Shown here piece after piece: positions 35,932-43,093 of a stretch of DNA of 64,000 nucleotides. Made by a program: the position numbers and the translations under genes. The stretch covers positions 124,001-188,000 of the forward strand of contig NZ_SBIW01000003.1 of the NCBI RefSeq assembly GCF_004054195.1. The letters are read 5' to 3'. Numbering within the stretch: the stretch's first letter is position 1; every line of letters starts with the position of its first letter. Under the pieces are notes generated by a model. The model saw only the letters and a list, made by a program, of their open reading frames with translations, had not been told where the DNA came from and ran no database searches. The DNA comes from Mucilaginibacter gilvus (GTDB lineage Bacteria > Bacteroidota > Bacteroidia > Sphingobacteriales > Sphingobacteriaceae).

Positions 35932-37419
35932 TTAGTTTTGAGTAACTTTTAGCGTCGGGTCGTTTTTGCTATACATTAACATATCAAGGGTTTTATCGAG
36001 CCCATATATATCGTCATACACTACCAGTATGCCATTTACCATTTCGCAAGTGAGGTAGGTAATATCAATTGGCATTGGGGTTTTCAGGTAAAAATTCTTT
36101 CTCAGTCCTTTGTCAACGGCCTTATCCATTGCAGTCACAGTAGATTGCGCGTTTTCGTTTACCAGCAGCAGCTTAACAAGGTTTACGATATGCTGCACGC
36201 GCACGCAACCGTGGCTATATGCACGGTTGTTCGTAAAAAACAGGTCTTGCTCGGGCGTATCGTGCAGGTATATATCATAAATATTATCAAAACTCATTAC
36301 CATTTGTCCGGTGGCATTATCGCAACCTTCGGTTTGTGTAGCATAATATCGCTGCGGAGCTTTTAAAATTAGTTTTAAGTAGGCTTTACCGGGTGTTATC
36401 AGCATTCCTCCGTTATTGTAAATAGCATAATGATTGTTTGCCAGGTAAGCAGGATCAAGTATCGCTTTTGGAAGCAGTTCTTTTACAAAAGTTTTCTGCA
36501 CAACCCGCACTTCCGGTGTTGTGGTGAAATACTTGATCGCACTGCTTAAAGATGGCGTTGGCGTGCCCGGCATCCCCACAATTACCCTAAAGGTATCCAC
36601 CGCTCCCCGATGATAAAAGCTAAGCTTGTATGAAGGAACGTTAATGTGGATAAAATTAACGGTATCTAAAGCCGACCATCTCAGGCGCTCCATATTAATC
36701 GCCATTTTGCGTACATCCGCTTCGGGGAACTCATAGCAGTCATCCAACTGTACCCCGGCAATTTTATGCATATAGCTTTGCAGGTTTTGATAAAGCTTGT
36801 TTTGCGGCTGAGCGCTGATAATAATCGTCATGAAATCCTTGTTTAGCATTGCTTTGCTGAGTAATTCCATTGCATCAAAAGGAAGCCCACCCTTATCAAT
36901 CTTCGAGTCTGGGAAAAGCGGATTGTATTTACCAAAGTGTAAATTATTGGTAAAGGATAGCATTGCATCCGTCAGGATAATTTCAAAACGTGCCTTTTGA
37001 ACCAGGGGCACGCGGTCCGGGTGTTCCAGCATATCGTGAAGTTTACCGTACAACAATTCGGTAGGGTGGTAATCGACATGGTTAAGGCCAAATTGCAAAA
37101 CGCAATCGATCATCAGCATAGCGGCCCAGGTTTGTCCGGCGTCAGCTTCTTTAACTATCCAATTTTGGGTAAACTGCCGCTGTAGGTAAAATCGTTTTAC
37201 TGTTAGCGGATAGTTCAAAGGTAATTTGGGCCCGTTAAGCTGCCTGGCAATTTCATCAGACAGCTCCCTATCGTTGGTTTTATTAACAACCTGCTTATCC
37301 GATGCCTTTGCCGTAAGTACGGCGAGCATTAAGGCTACCAGGAACAGGCACAGCAACAGCGATGTTTTAATACTGTAACGGTACGGTTGATATGCTACTG
37401 GGTTTACTTGCTTTTTCAT
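35932..37419 (-). CDS. L,D-transpeptidase (YcbB-like), second copy
   Basis: Start at ATG 37419 (MKKQVNPVAYQPYRYSIKTSLLLCLFLVALMLAVLTAKAS); the 21 residues upstream overlap the promoter. 495 residues: an N-terminal signal-anchor, a scaffold domain (about 60-240) and a YkuD domain with LHDTPEQDLFFTNNRAYSHGCVRVQHIVNLVKLL, where Cys in HGCVR is catalytic. Clearly related to the gene at 33610 in layout but strongly diverged, and without an obvious peptidoglycan-binding repeat. An FNR-like box sits directly in front of its -7 element, so it is predicted to be co-regulated with its paralogue. Confidence 0.9.
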   Translation of the reverse strand: MKKQVNPVAYQPYRYSIKTSLLLCLFLVALMLAVLTAKASDKQVVNKTNDRELSDEIARQLNGPKLPLNYPLTVKRFYLQRQFTQNWIVKEADAGQTWAAMLMIDCVLQFGLNHVDYHPTELLYGKLHDMLEHPDRVPLVQKARFEIILTDAMLSFTNNLHFGKYNPLFPDSKIDKGGLPFDAMELLSKAMLNKDFMTIIISAQPQNKLYQNLQSYMHKIAGVQLDDCYEFPEADVRKMAINMERLRWSALDTVNFIHINVPSYKLSFYHRGAVDTFRVIVGMPGTPTPSLSSAIKYFTTTPEVRVVQKTFVKELLPKAILDPAYLANNHYAIYNNGGMLITPGKAYLKLILKAPQRYYATQTEGCDNATGQMVMSFDNIYDIYLHDTPEQDLFFTNNRAYSHGCVRVQHIVNLVKLLLVNENAQSTVTAMDKAVDKGLRKNFYLKTPMPIDITYLTCEMVNGILVVYDDIYGLDKTLDMLMYSKNDPTLKVTQN

Positions 37420-37438
37420 GTCGTTGCTTTTGATGATG

Positions 37439-37504
37439 TAAAGGTGTGGACGGTACGCCTCTAAAATAATGATACCGGTCACCTAATAACCTGACGTGAA
37501 ACGG
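37439..37504 (-). promoter_or_regulatory. Promoter of the second L,D-transpeptidase gene with FNR-like box
   Basis: Minus strand: proximal box GTGAC-CGGT-ATCAT (37469-37482), a distal half box CCGTT-TCAC-GTCAG (37491-37504), and -7 element CACCTTTA (37439-37446). The strong box centre is 29.5 bp from the -7 element, equal to the proximal ldh box. Confidence 0.75.
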
Positions 37505-37607
37505 AGAGTTATGAAAGCACATATCTGGTTGATGCCTTGAATCCTTTACTTACTGTTGCTTTTATTTGTGCAAAAGATGGCCACGGATTAAACTTTTCAA
37601 GCTAAAA

Positions 37608-37673
37608 GTGACGTACGTCATGTTTAGGGTTGAAGTACATTACTTTTTAAAAGTTGCATCCGCGTTAACTTTG
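37608..37673 (+). promoter_or_regulatory. Promoter of the FixL-like kinase operon with FNR-like box
   Basis: Distal box GTGAC-GTAC-GTCAT (37608-37621, contains the palindrome TGACGTACGTCA), a weaker proximal box TTGAA-GTAC-ATTAC (37630-37643), centres 22 bp apart, and a perfect -7 element TAACTTTG (37666-37673). Distances 51.5 and 29.5 bp. This suggests autoregulation of the sensor-regulator pair. Confidence 0.78.
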
Positions 37674-37705
37674 TATTAAGTTGCCCGTAGAGGATAACTT
37701 TTTTT

Positions 37706-38893
37706 ATGGAAAACGCAGCATTACTTAAAGCTATTATAGAAAATGCCATCGATGGAATAATTACCATAGATGATCGCGGGAAAATAGAAACCATTAATCC
37801 ATCGGCCTGCACGCTTTTTGATTATGCGCCTGCGGAGGTTATCAGCAAAAATATATCTATGCTAATGCCGCCGCCGGATAAAACACAGCATGACGAGTAT
37901 TTGGACAGGTACCAGCGCACCGGCAAGGCACACATTATTGGTGTTGGCCGCGAAGTGAAGGGACTAAAGAAGGATGGCACCGTTTTCCCGTTTAGGTTGG
38001 CTTTAAGCGAAGTGCAGTACTCCGGCAGAAAGATATATACAGGATTTATACACGACCTTACCCGTGAGAAGGAAGCAGAAGCGCAGTTGAAAGACTACGC
38101 CGCGCACCTGGAAGAACAGGTGGATGAACGAACGCGATCATTAAACGAAACGGTGGCTGCATTAGAACTTGCCAAAGAAGAAGTAAGCCTATCGCTTGAT
38201 AAGGAGAAGGAACTGAACCTGTTAAAAAGCCGTTTTGTATCTATTGCATCGCATGAATTTCGCACGCCGCTAACATCCATTCAGTTATCCGCAGGGTTAA
38301 TTGAGCGATACGCGGAAAGGTTGAATAACTCCAATATTGGAAAGCATGTGGGTAAAATAAAGCACGGCGTAGCTAACCTAACGGCGATATTAAATGATTT
38401 TCTTTCGTTAGAAAAACTGGAGGCCGGAAAGGAACAACCCAATACCGCAACCTTCGATCTGGTGAAATTATCCGAAGATATAACCGAAGAAATGCAGGCA
38501 ATAGCCAAGCAACATCAGAACATTATTTACCAGCACACGGGTACAATCAGTACCATTATTTTAGATCAAAACCTGTTAAAGAGCTGCATAATCAACCTGA
38601 TAAGTAATGCCATAAAATACTCCGGCGAAAACACTTTTATTGATTTTACTACGGAGATAAATAAGAAGAAATGCACAATCACCATTAAAGATAATGGCAT
38701 AGGCATCCCCGAAAAAGATCAGAAGCATTTATTCGAAGCCTTTTTTAGGGCTCACAATACGGGCACCATCCCCGGTACGGGCTTGGGACTGAACATTGTA
38801 GCCCGGTATATAGATCTGATGGGGGGAAGTGTGAATTTTGAAAGTAAGGTTAACCAGGGTACCATTTTTACCATAATATTCGTAACAACATGA
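37706..38893 (+). CDS. FixL-like heme-PAS oxygen-sensor histidine kinase
   Basis: 395 residues, no membrane segment. Residues 1-120 form a PAS domain closely resembling the heme-PAS of FixL. The segment HDEYLDRYQRTGKAHIIGVGR keeps the proximal heme His (H62), the propionate Arg (R68), H76 and the distal Arg (R82) at the same spacing as H200, R206, H214 and R220 of Bradyrhizobium FixL. A coiled linker (about 122-172) follows, then HisKA with the phospho-acceptor in FVSIASHEFRTPLTS (H183) and a HATPase with NLISNAIKYS, DNGIGIP and GTGLGLNI. It should be active without bound oxygen and phosphorylate the regulator whose start codon overlaps its end by four bases. No biochemical proof exists for this protein. 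Confidence 0.9.
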   Translation: MENAALLKAIIENAIDGIITIDDRGKIETINPSACTLFDYAPAEVISKNISMLMPPPDKTQHDEYLDRYQRTGKAHIIGVGREVKGLKKDGTVFPFRLALSEVQYSGRKIYTGFIHDLTREKEAEAQLKDYAAHLEEQVDERTRSLNETVAALELAKEEVSLSLDKEKELNLLKSRFVSIASHEFRTPLTSIQLSAGLIERYAERLNNSNIGKHVGKIKHGVANLTAILNDFLSLEKLEAGKEQPNTATFDLVKLSEDITEEMQAIAKQHQNIIYQHTGTISTIILDQNLLKSCIINLISNAIKYSGENTFIDFTTEINKKKCTITIKDNGIGIPEKDQKHLFEAFFRAHNTGTIPGTGLGLNIVARYIDLMGGSVNFESKVNQGTIFTIIFVTT

Positions 38894-39939
38894 AAAAGGT
38901 TTTGGTAATTGAAGACAACAACGACATCCGCGAAAATATCATAGAGATATTAGAACTTGCAGGCTATACAGTATATAACGCCAACAATGGCAAGGCCGGT
39001 GTGGAACTTGCGCTAAAACACCAGCCGGATATGATTTTGTGCGACATTATGATGCCCGAAATGGATGGGTACGGTGTGTTGTACATTTTAAACAAACATA
39101 TAGAAACCAGCACCATACCCTTTATATTCCTTACAGCGAAGGCAGAGCATCTAGACCTTCGCAAGGGAATGGACCTGGGAGCGGACGATTATCTCACCAA
39201 ACCTTTTGACGACATGGAACTCTTACAGTCCATTGAAAGCCGGCTGAAGAAAAAAGAACTCCAACGTAAATTCTATAGCACATCGTTAGACCAGCTTAGT
39301 TCGCTGGTTACCAATTTAGATGGCATGGCCGAGTTAAAATGCATCATAAATGAGCGCAAAATACGGGTTTTTAAAAAGAACCAGGTAGTTTACTATGACG
39401 GCGATAAAGGGAACGGCTTATACCTGATTGTGAGCGGGCGCGTAAAAACAATTAAAATGGCAGAGGATGGCCGCGAATTGATGACCGGCATGTATACTGC
39501 CGAAGATTATCTCGGCATAAACGCTATTCTATCCGATCAAGCTTATAGCGACACTGCAACCGCTGTTGAAGACAGTACGCTGTGTTCGATACCAAAGGAT
39601 ATGCTGGATCAATTATTAACCAAACACCCCGAAGTAGGCCGGGAATTTATCAAGCTACTCGCCAAAGATATAAGGGAAAAAGAAGAACAATTGCTGCAGC
39701 TGGCTTATAACTCGGTACGAAAAAAACTTGCCGATGTATTATTGCGTTTATACCGAACCCGGCCAAAAGAAACCAGCGGGTTTAAAGTATCGCGCGAAGA
39801 CCTGGCCGCTATGGCGGGCATGGCTACCGAAACCGTTAGCCGCACCTTGTCTGATTTTAAGGATGAGCGCCTGATAGAGAAAACCGCGAGCCTGATAACT
39901 ATCCTGGATGAAACCCGCCTTGCTAAAATGAAAAACTGA
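38890..39939 (+). CDS. Response regulator with CRP/FNR-type output (receiver-cNMP_binding-HTH_Crp)
   Basis: 349 residues. Receiver domain 1-120 with phospho-acceptor D52 in MILCDIMMPEMDGYG, the switch Thr and Lys in FIFLTAKAE, and LTKPFDD. Then a complete CRP-like module: beta-roll (about 145-255, VVYYDGDKGNGLYLIVSGRVKTIKM), dimerisation helix (PEVGREFIKLLAKDIREKEEQ) and HTH_Crp with recognition helix MATETVSRTLSDF. The E-x-x-S-R pattern is that of FNR/FixK proteins, which read TTGAT-type half sites. No N-terminal Fe-S cysteines are present, so oxygen sensing must come from the kinase. It combines in one chain the roles of FixJ (receiver) and FixK (FNR-type activator). Confidence 0.92.
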   Translation: MKKVLVIEDNNDIRENIIEILELAGYTVYNANNGKAGVELALKHQPDMILCDIMMPEMDGYGVLYILNKHIETSTIPFIFLTAKAEHLDLRKGMDLGADDYLTKPFDDMELLQSIESRLKKKELQRKFYSTSLDQLSSLVTNLDGMAELKCIINERKIRVFKKNQVVYYDGDKGNGLYLIVSGRVKTIKMAEDGRELMTGMYTAEDYLGINAILSDQAYSDTATAVEDSTLCSIPKDMLDQLLTKHPEVGREFIKLLAKDIREKEEQLLQLAYNSVRKKLADVLLRLYRTRPKETSGFKVSREDLAAMAGMATETVSRTLSDFKDERLIEKTASLITILDETRLAKMKN

Positions 39940-40001
39940 CAGGTATCATTTTTACCGCTGACCGCCCTCACGGTGCAACCCGCTCTTTCGGGGTAATTTT
40001 G
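39936..40001 (+). promoter_or_regulatory. ldh promoter with tandem FNR-like boxes
   Basis: Distal CTGAC-AGGT-ATCAT (39936-39949, overlapping the stop codon of the upstream regulator) and proximal CTGAC-CGCC-CTCAC (39958-39971), centres 22 bp apart; perfect -7 element TAATTTTG at 39994-40001. With a start site 12 bases after the first base of the -7 element, centres fall at -63.5 and -41.5, the latter being the classic class II FNR position. Confidence 0.78.
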
Positions 40002-40018
40002 CTCAAATATTATAAATC

Positions 40019-41035
40019 ATGAAAGCGGTAGCATACAGTATCAGGCCTTTTGAAAAGGAATATCTGGCGATAGCCAATCAAAAAAAACACGATATAACGC
40101 TTATATCAAATCCCCTAAATTCGGAAACAACAAATTACGCGGAGGGTAAGAACGCCATTATTGTTTTTACGAACGATGATGTAAACGCGGATGTAATAGA
40201 AAAACTCGCCGGGCTGGGTATAAAATACATTATCACAAGATCTACCGGTACAGATCACATCGACAAAGAAGCTGCAGACAAGTATAACATTAAGGTATCA
40301 AACGTGCCATCCTACTCGCCACAAGCTATTGCCGAACACTCGGTTGCCCTGGCTTTGGCGCTTAATCGCAAGTTGGTTAAGGCGGATAAAAATAGCCATC
40401 AGTTTGATTTTAGGAACGAAGATCTGATAGGTTTTAACTTTTCCGGCAAAACCGTAGGTATTATAGGTTTGGGCCATACCGGGCTTGCTGTTGCCAAAAT
40501 ATACAATGCCTTAGGGTGTACTGTAATTGGCCATGACCCTTATCTACAGGGCGAAGCACACGGTGTACAATCCGCTTCATTAGAATCGCTACTTGCTGCA
40601 TCGGATGTTATATCGCTTCATTTACCCTTAACCACGGCCAATAAATATTTCATTTGCGATGATACGCTGAACAGGATGAAGGATGGGGTAATGCTAATTA
40701 ACACCTCAAGAGGCGGGCTCATCAATACTGTTGATGTACTTACCGCGCTAAAAACAGGGAAGTTAGGCTACCTTGGTTTGGATGTGTATGAGCATGAAAA
40801 AGGCTTGTTTTTTGAGGACCATACTAAAGACCAATACAAGGATACCTTACTGCAAATGCTGATGGGATATGATAACGTGTTGGTAACGCCTCATCAGGCG
40901 TATCTTACAAAAGAAGCCTTGCAGGAAATAGCCGACCAAACCATCCGGAACCTGGACAGACTGCAAGCAAAACAATGCCTTGGCGAAGCCTGTGTTTGCC
41001 AAAAAGGATGCAGGGCTATCCTTCCGAAAATTTAA
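40019..41035 (+). CDS. ldhA: D-lactate dehydrogenase (2-hydroxyacid dehydrogenase family) with Cys-rich tail
   Basis: Reduces pyruvate to D-lactate with NADH, regenerating NAD+ when respiration is limited. 338 residues: catalytic-domain halves flank the nucleotide-binding domain TVGIIGLGHTGLAVAKIYNALG. The active-site Arg lies in NTSRGGLINT, Glu in LDVYEHEKGLFFED and His in VTPHQAYLT; the LDVYEHEKGLFFED block is typical of LdhA. The last 18 residues add a cluster AKQCLGEACVCQKGC (four Cys), not part of the catalytic fold, possibly redox- or metal-responsive. The gene follows the FNR-like regulator and carries two boxes, so anaerobic induction is predicted. Confidence 0.9.
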   Translation: MKAVAYSIRPFEKEYLAIANQKKHDITLISNPLNSETTNYAEGKNAIIVFTNDDVNADVIEKLAGLGIKYIITRSTGTDHIDKEAADKYNIKVSNVPSYSPQAIAEHSVALALALNRKLVKADKNSHQFDFRNEDLIGFNFSGKTVGIIGLGHTGLAVAKIYNALGCTVIGHDPYLQGEAHGVQSASLESLLAASDVISLHLPLTTANKYFICDDTLNRMKDGVMLINTSRGGLINTVDVLTALKTGKLGYLGLDVYEHEKGLFFEDHTKDQYKDTLLQMLMGYDNVLVTPHQAYLTKEALQEIADQTIRNLDRLQAKQCLGEACVCQKGCRAILPKI

Positions 41036-41052
41036 GGTAAATAATAACTAAA

Positions 41053-41089
41053 ACAAAGGCCGTTAGCATCATCTGCTAACGGCCTTTGT
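41053..41089. terminator. Bidirectional rho-independent terminator
   Basis: ACAAAGGCCGTTAGCA-tcatc-TGCTAACGGCCTTTGT, a perfect 16-bp stem between the convergent ldh and the small membrane-protein gene, with GTTTT after it on the plus strand and TTTTAGTT on the minus strand. Confidence 0.9.
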
Positions 41090-41107
41090 GTTTTCAAGAG
41101 TTATTCG

Positions 41108-41452
41108 CTAAAAGATAAAAACAGCGATCATTAAAAAGTGAATGAACACGCTTGCCAGGAAAAACAACAGCATTACTCTTATGCCTGCGCCCCCCATGCC
41201 CGAGATAATGTTTGCAAAGTATAAGCCCAGCGTTACAGCCAGCACAGCAAGCGGCGCGTTAAAATAATAGATGAGGGCGGCCGGTACCGGTAGAAACAAA
41301 ACGCCCTGTGCTATTAACGACACAATAAACCAAAGCGTTTTGCTATCGGCCTGCGCATCGGCAAATGCATTCCATTTGCTCCAAAGGCCAGTTTTAGTGA
41401 CTGTTTCTTCGTTGTCATTCCCAATTGCGGGCGCTATAAATATATTTTGCAT
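41108..41452 (-). CDS. Small membrane protein, 114 aa
   Basis: The start was set at ATG 41452 (MQNIFIAPAIGNDNEETVTKTGLWSKW), because the 40 residues upstream include a likely promoter/leader. Three membrane helices follow a polar N-terminus (WFIVSLIAQGVLFLPVPAALIYYF, PLAVLAVTLGLYFANIISG, IRVMLLFFLASVFIHFLMIAVFIF). I do not recognise the family. It lies 82 bp downstream of the tandem UspA gene on the same strand and may be read from that promoter, so it could belong to the low-oxygen regulon. Confidence 0.65.
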   Translation of the reverse strand: MQNIFIAPAIGNDNEETVTKTGLWSKWNAFADAQADSKTLWFIVSLIAQGVLFLPVPAALIYYFNAPLAVLAVTLGLYFANIISGMGGAGIRVMLLFFLASVFIHFLMIAVFIF

Positions 41453-41534
41453 GATGATTTTTTTTATTTCAAATATCCGGGTAGCTAAGCAATAACAGGA
41501 TGACGATGCACCCCGATATAAAAGATCGTAAACA

Positions 41535-42389
41535 TTAGTTTCCTGTATGGAAAACCAGTAGCGGTATAGCAATATGGGCAGCCATTTTTTGAGTATGGCT
41601 TAAATTTAAAATGTCTTCAATAAAGTTGTAATGCCTGTGTTCCATAGCCAATATATCTATATGCCCGTGTTCGCAAAGCCAGTTAAGTCCTTTTTCGGTA
41701 TCGCTGTTTTTTATTGCGCGGTAATAAATGTGCGGGTAATTTGCCTTATTCGATATGTCTGTTATCAACTCATCGGTCATTAATTGCAACGAGGTAGATT
41801 GTTGCTCTTTATAAACGTGGGTTAACAGGATATCTGCATTAAGCGGTTTGGCTAAAGCGATGAGTTGATAAATAGAATCGAGTTGTTTGTTAATATGGTT
41901 AAAGTCGAAACCGAACGCTATTTTTTTAACCGGCTTAATAGGCGCTGCCTCCGGCACAATTAATAAAGGTTTGTTAACGGTATCAATTAAAGTGCTGCAA
42001 TGGTTACCCAATAAAAAGGTACTGAGCCCGTCGCTACTATGTTTGCCAATTACAATTAGCCCTATGTTTTTATCTGCAATATGTTCAATCACGTCGGTAA
42101 CTCTTCCGGCTTCGTTAACATAGCTCACGCTTGGCCTAAAATTGTCCGAATAGTCATTTTGTTCCAGGTGGGCTTTTAGTTTTTGTAATTCAGTTGTGCT
42201 GCCATCCATTAGTTCATTTTCCTGTTCCATTGGCCAAACAATCATCCCGGACTGCGGCATCTCGGCAGGGATATTGATGGCGTTTGCCAACATGATATTT
42301 GCTTTAGCTTGCTTGGCCAAATTATAACCGTAAGCGGCAGCATGGGCGGCATTCGGCGAAAAGTCGGTGGTGATGAGTATGGTTTTCAT
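41535..42389 (-). CDS. Tandem-domain UspA universal stress protein
   Basis: 284 residues with two Usp domains: residues 1-147 (MKTILITTDFSPNAAHAAAYGYNLAKQA ... KPLLIVPEA) and 152-284 (KKIAFGFDFNHINKQLDSI ... IPLLVFHTGN). The ATP motif in the first domain is altered (GKHSSDGLSTFLLGNH, Ser in place of the second Gly) and the second domain lacks it. Proteins of this E-type layout are induced by hypoxia, starvation or uncoupling in many bacteria. A strong FNR-like box at the -41.5 position lies directly upstream. Confidence 0.88.
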   Translation of the reverse strand: MKTILITTDFSPNAAHAAAYGYNLAKQAKANIMLANAINIPAEMPQSGMIVWPMEQENELMDGSTTELQKLKAHLEQNDYSDNFRPSVSYVNEAGRVTDVIEHIADKNIGLIVIGKHSSDGLSTFLLGNHCSTLIDTVNKPLLIVPEAAPIKPVKKIAFGFDFNHINKQLDSIYQLIALAKPLNADILLTHVYKEQQSTSLQLMTDELITDISNKANYPHIYYRAIKNSDTEKGLNWLCEHGHIDILAMEHRHYNFIEDILNLSHTQKMAAHIAIPLLVFHTGN

Positions 42390-42406
42390 AAGAGTTTTAA
42401 TTGCTG

Positions 42407-42472
42407 TAAAACTCCGCTAATTAATAAGCCAGCGGAATGATGACGGTCACCTATTTAAATGACTTGCATTTA
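42407..42472 (-). promoter_or_regulatory. Promoter of the tandem UspA gene with FNR-like box
   Basis: Minus strand: proximal box GTGAC-CGTC-ATCAT (42437-42450), distal half box TAAAT-GCAA-GTCAT (42459-42472), and a degenerate -7 element GAGTTTTA (42407-42414). The strong box centre is 29.5 bp from the -7 element. Confidence 0.72.
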
Positions 42473-42494
42473 AATAACAAGTTGTGTTATATCA

Positions 42495-42797
42495 TTAAAC
42501 CCGCACAAGCTTACGATAGCATACTGAATGCTCTTTTGGAGTAGCCTTAAAATATTTTAGAAATGTTTTTTCTGTACGATGGCCGATGATGGCCATAATG
42601 GCAATAGATGATGCACCCATCAAATACATGTTGATGGCAAACGACCTACGCGCCGTATGGGCAGAGATTAGTTGCGCGAACAGCTTATTAGCTTCCCTCG
42701 TAATTTTAATATGGTAGTTGGCATTGATCTGGTAATTACCCACATACTTTTCCAATACGTCGGCATTTACCTGTATCTCTTCAAAAAAATGATATGG
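42495..42797 (-). pseudogene. Chimeric relic: DUF3471-like fragment joined to the C-terminus of a tyrosine recombinase
   Basis: Reading the minus strand from a stop near 42797, the frame first encodes FFEEIQVNADVLEKYVGNYQ-IN and ITREANKLFAQL. This matches the start of the DUF3471-type domain found at the end of beta-lactamase-like and peptidase proteins. Directly after L comes SAHTARRSFAINMYLMGASS, then IMAIIGHRTEKTFLKYFKA: the C-terminal boxes of a Bacteroidota tyrosine recombinase, with HxxR, GH and the nucleophile Tyr in KYFK. Neither part is complete, and there is no ATG. It looks like a scar of integration or deletion and marks the border between the low-oxygen island and the accessory segment. 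Confidence 0.7.
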
Positions 42798-43093
42798 TTA
42801 ATCATACAGAATAGCCAGAACCGATGTTCCGATAGATTCAATTTCCCGGTGTAAAAATTATAGAGGATGATAACGCTAACATCATCTTCCGGTAAAGATA
42901 TTCAGATGCCTTTGCACCGTCTTTTAAAATAAGCGCGTCGATATTATTGATGGTGCGCAATTTTTTTTATTTACCATCACAGGTTGTATAGCACCTTTTT
43001 ATAACCTATTCTTCTTTCCTAATAAAGGGTTATTCACCCTGAAGTTTGAGATGGCGTGAGGCTATCTTGCAGAAACTTAAAACCTTTTTTATT
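42798..43093. other. Gene-free AT-rich spacer
   Basis: 296 bp without a convincing gene. On the minus strand a short frame (about 42855-42970) reads NIDALILKDGAKASEYLYRKM, faintly like the plug region of a TonB-dependent receptor, but it is too short to claim. Promoter for the gene at 43094 is not obvious. Confidence 0.4.

Noticed and set aside
37610..37621. TGACGTACGTCA as an independent palindromic regulatory element
   Set aside because: It is fully contained in the FNR-like box GTGAC-GTAC-GTCAT, which has the same spacing to the -7 element as the other promoters.
42855..42970. Remnant of a TonB-dependent receptor on the minus strand
   Set aside because: The match (NIDALILKDGAKASEYL) is about 17 residues with no flanking similarity and could be chance.
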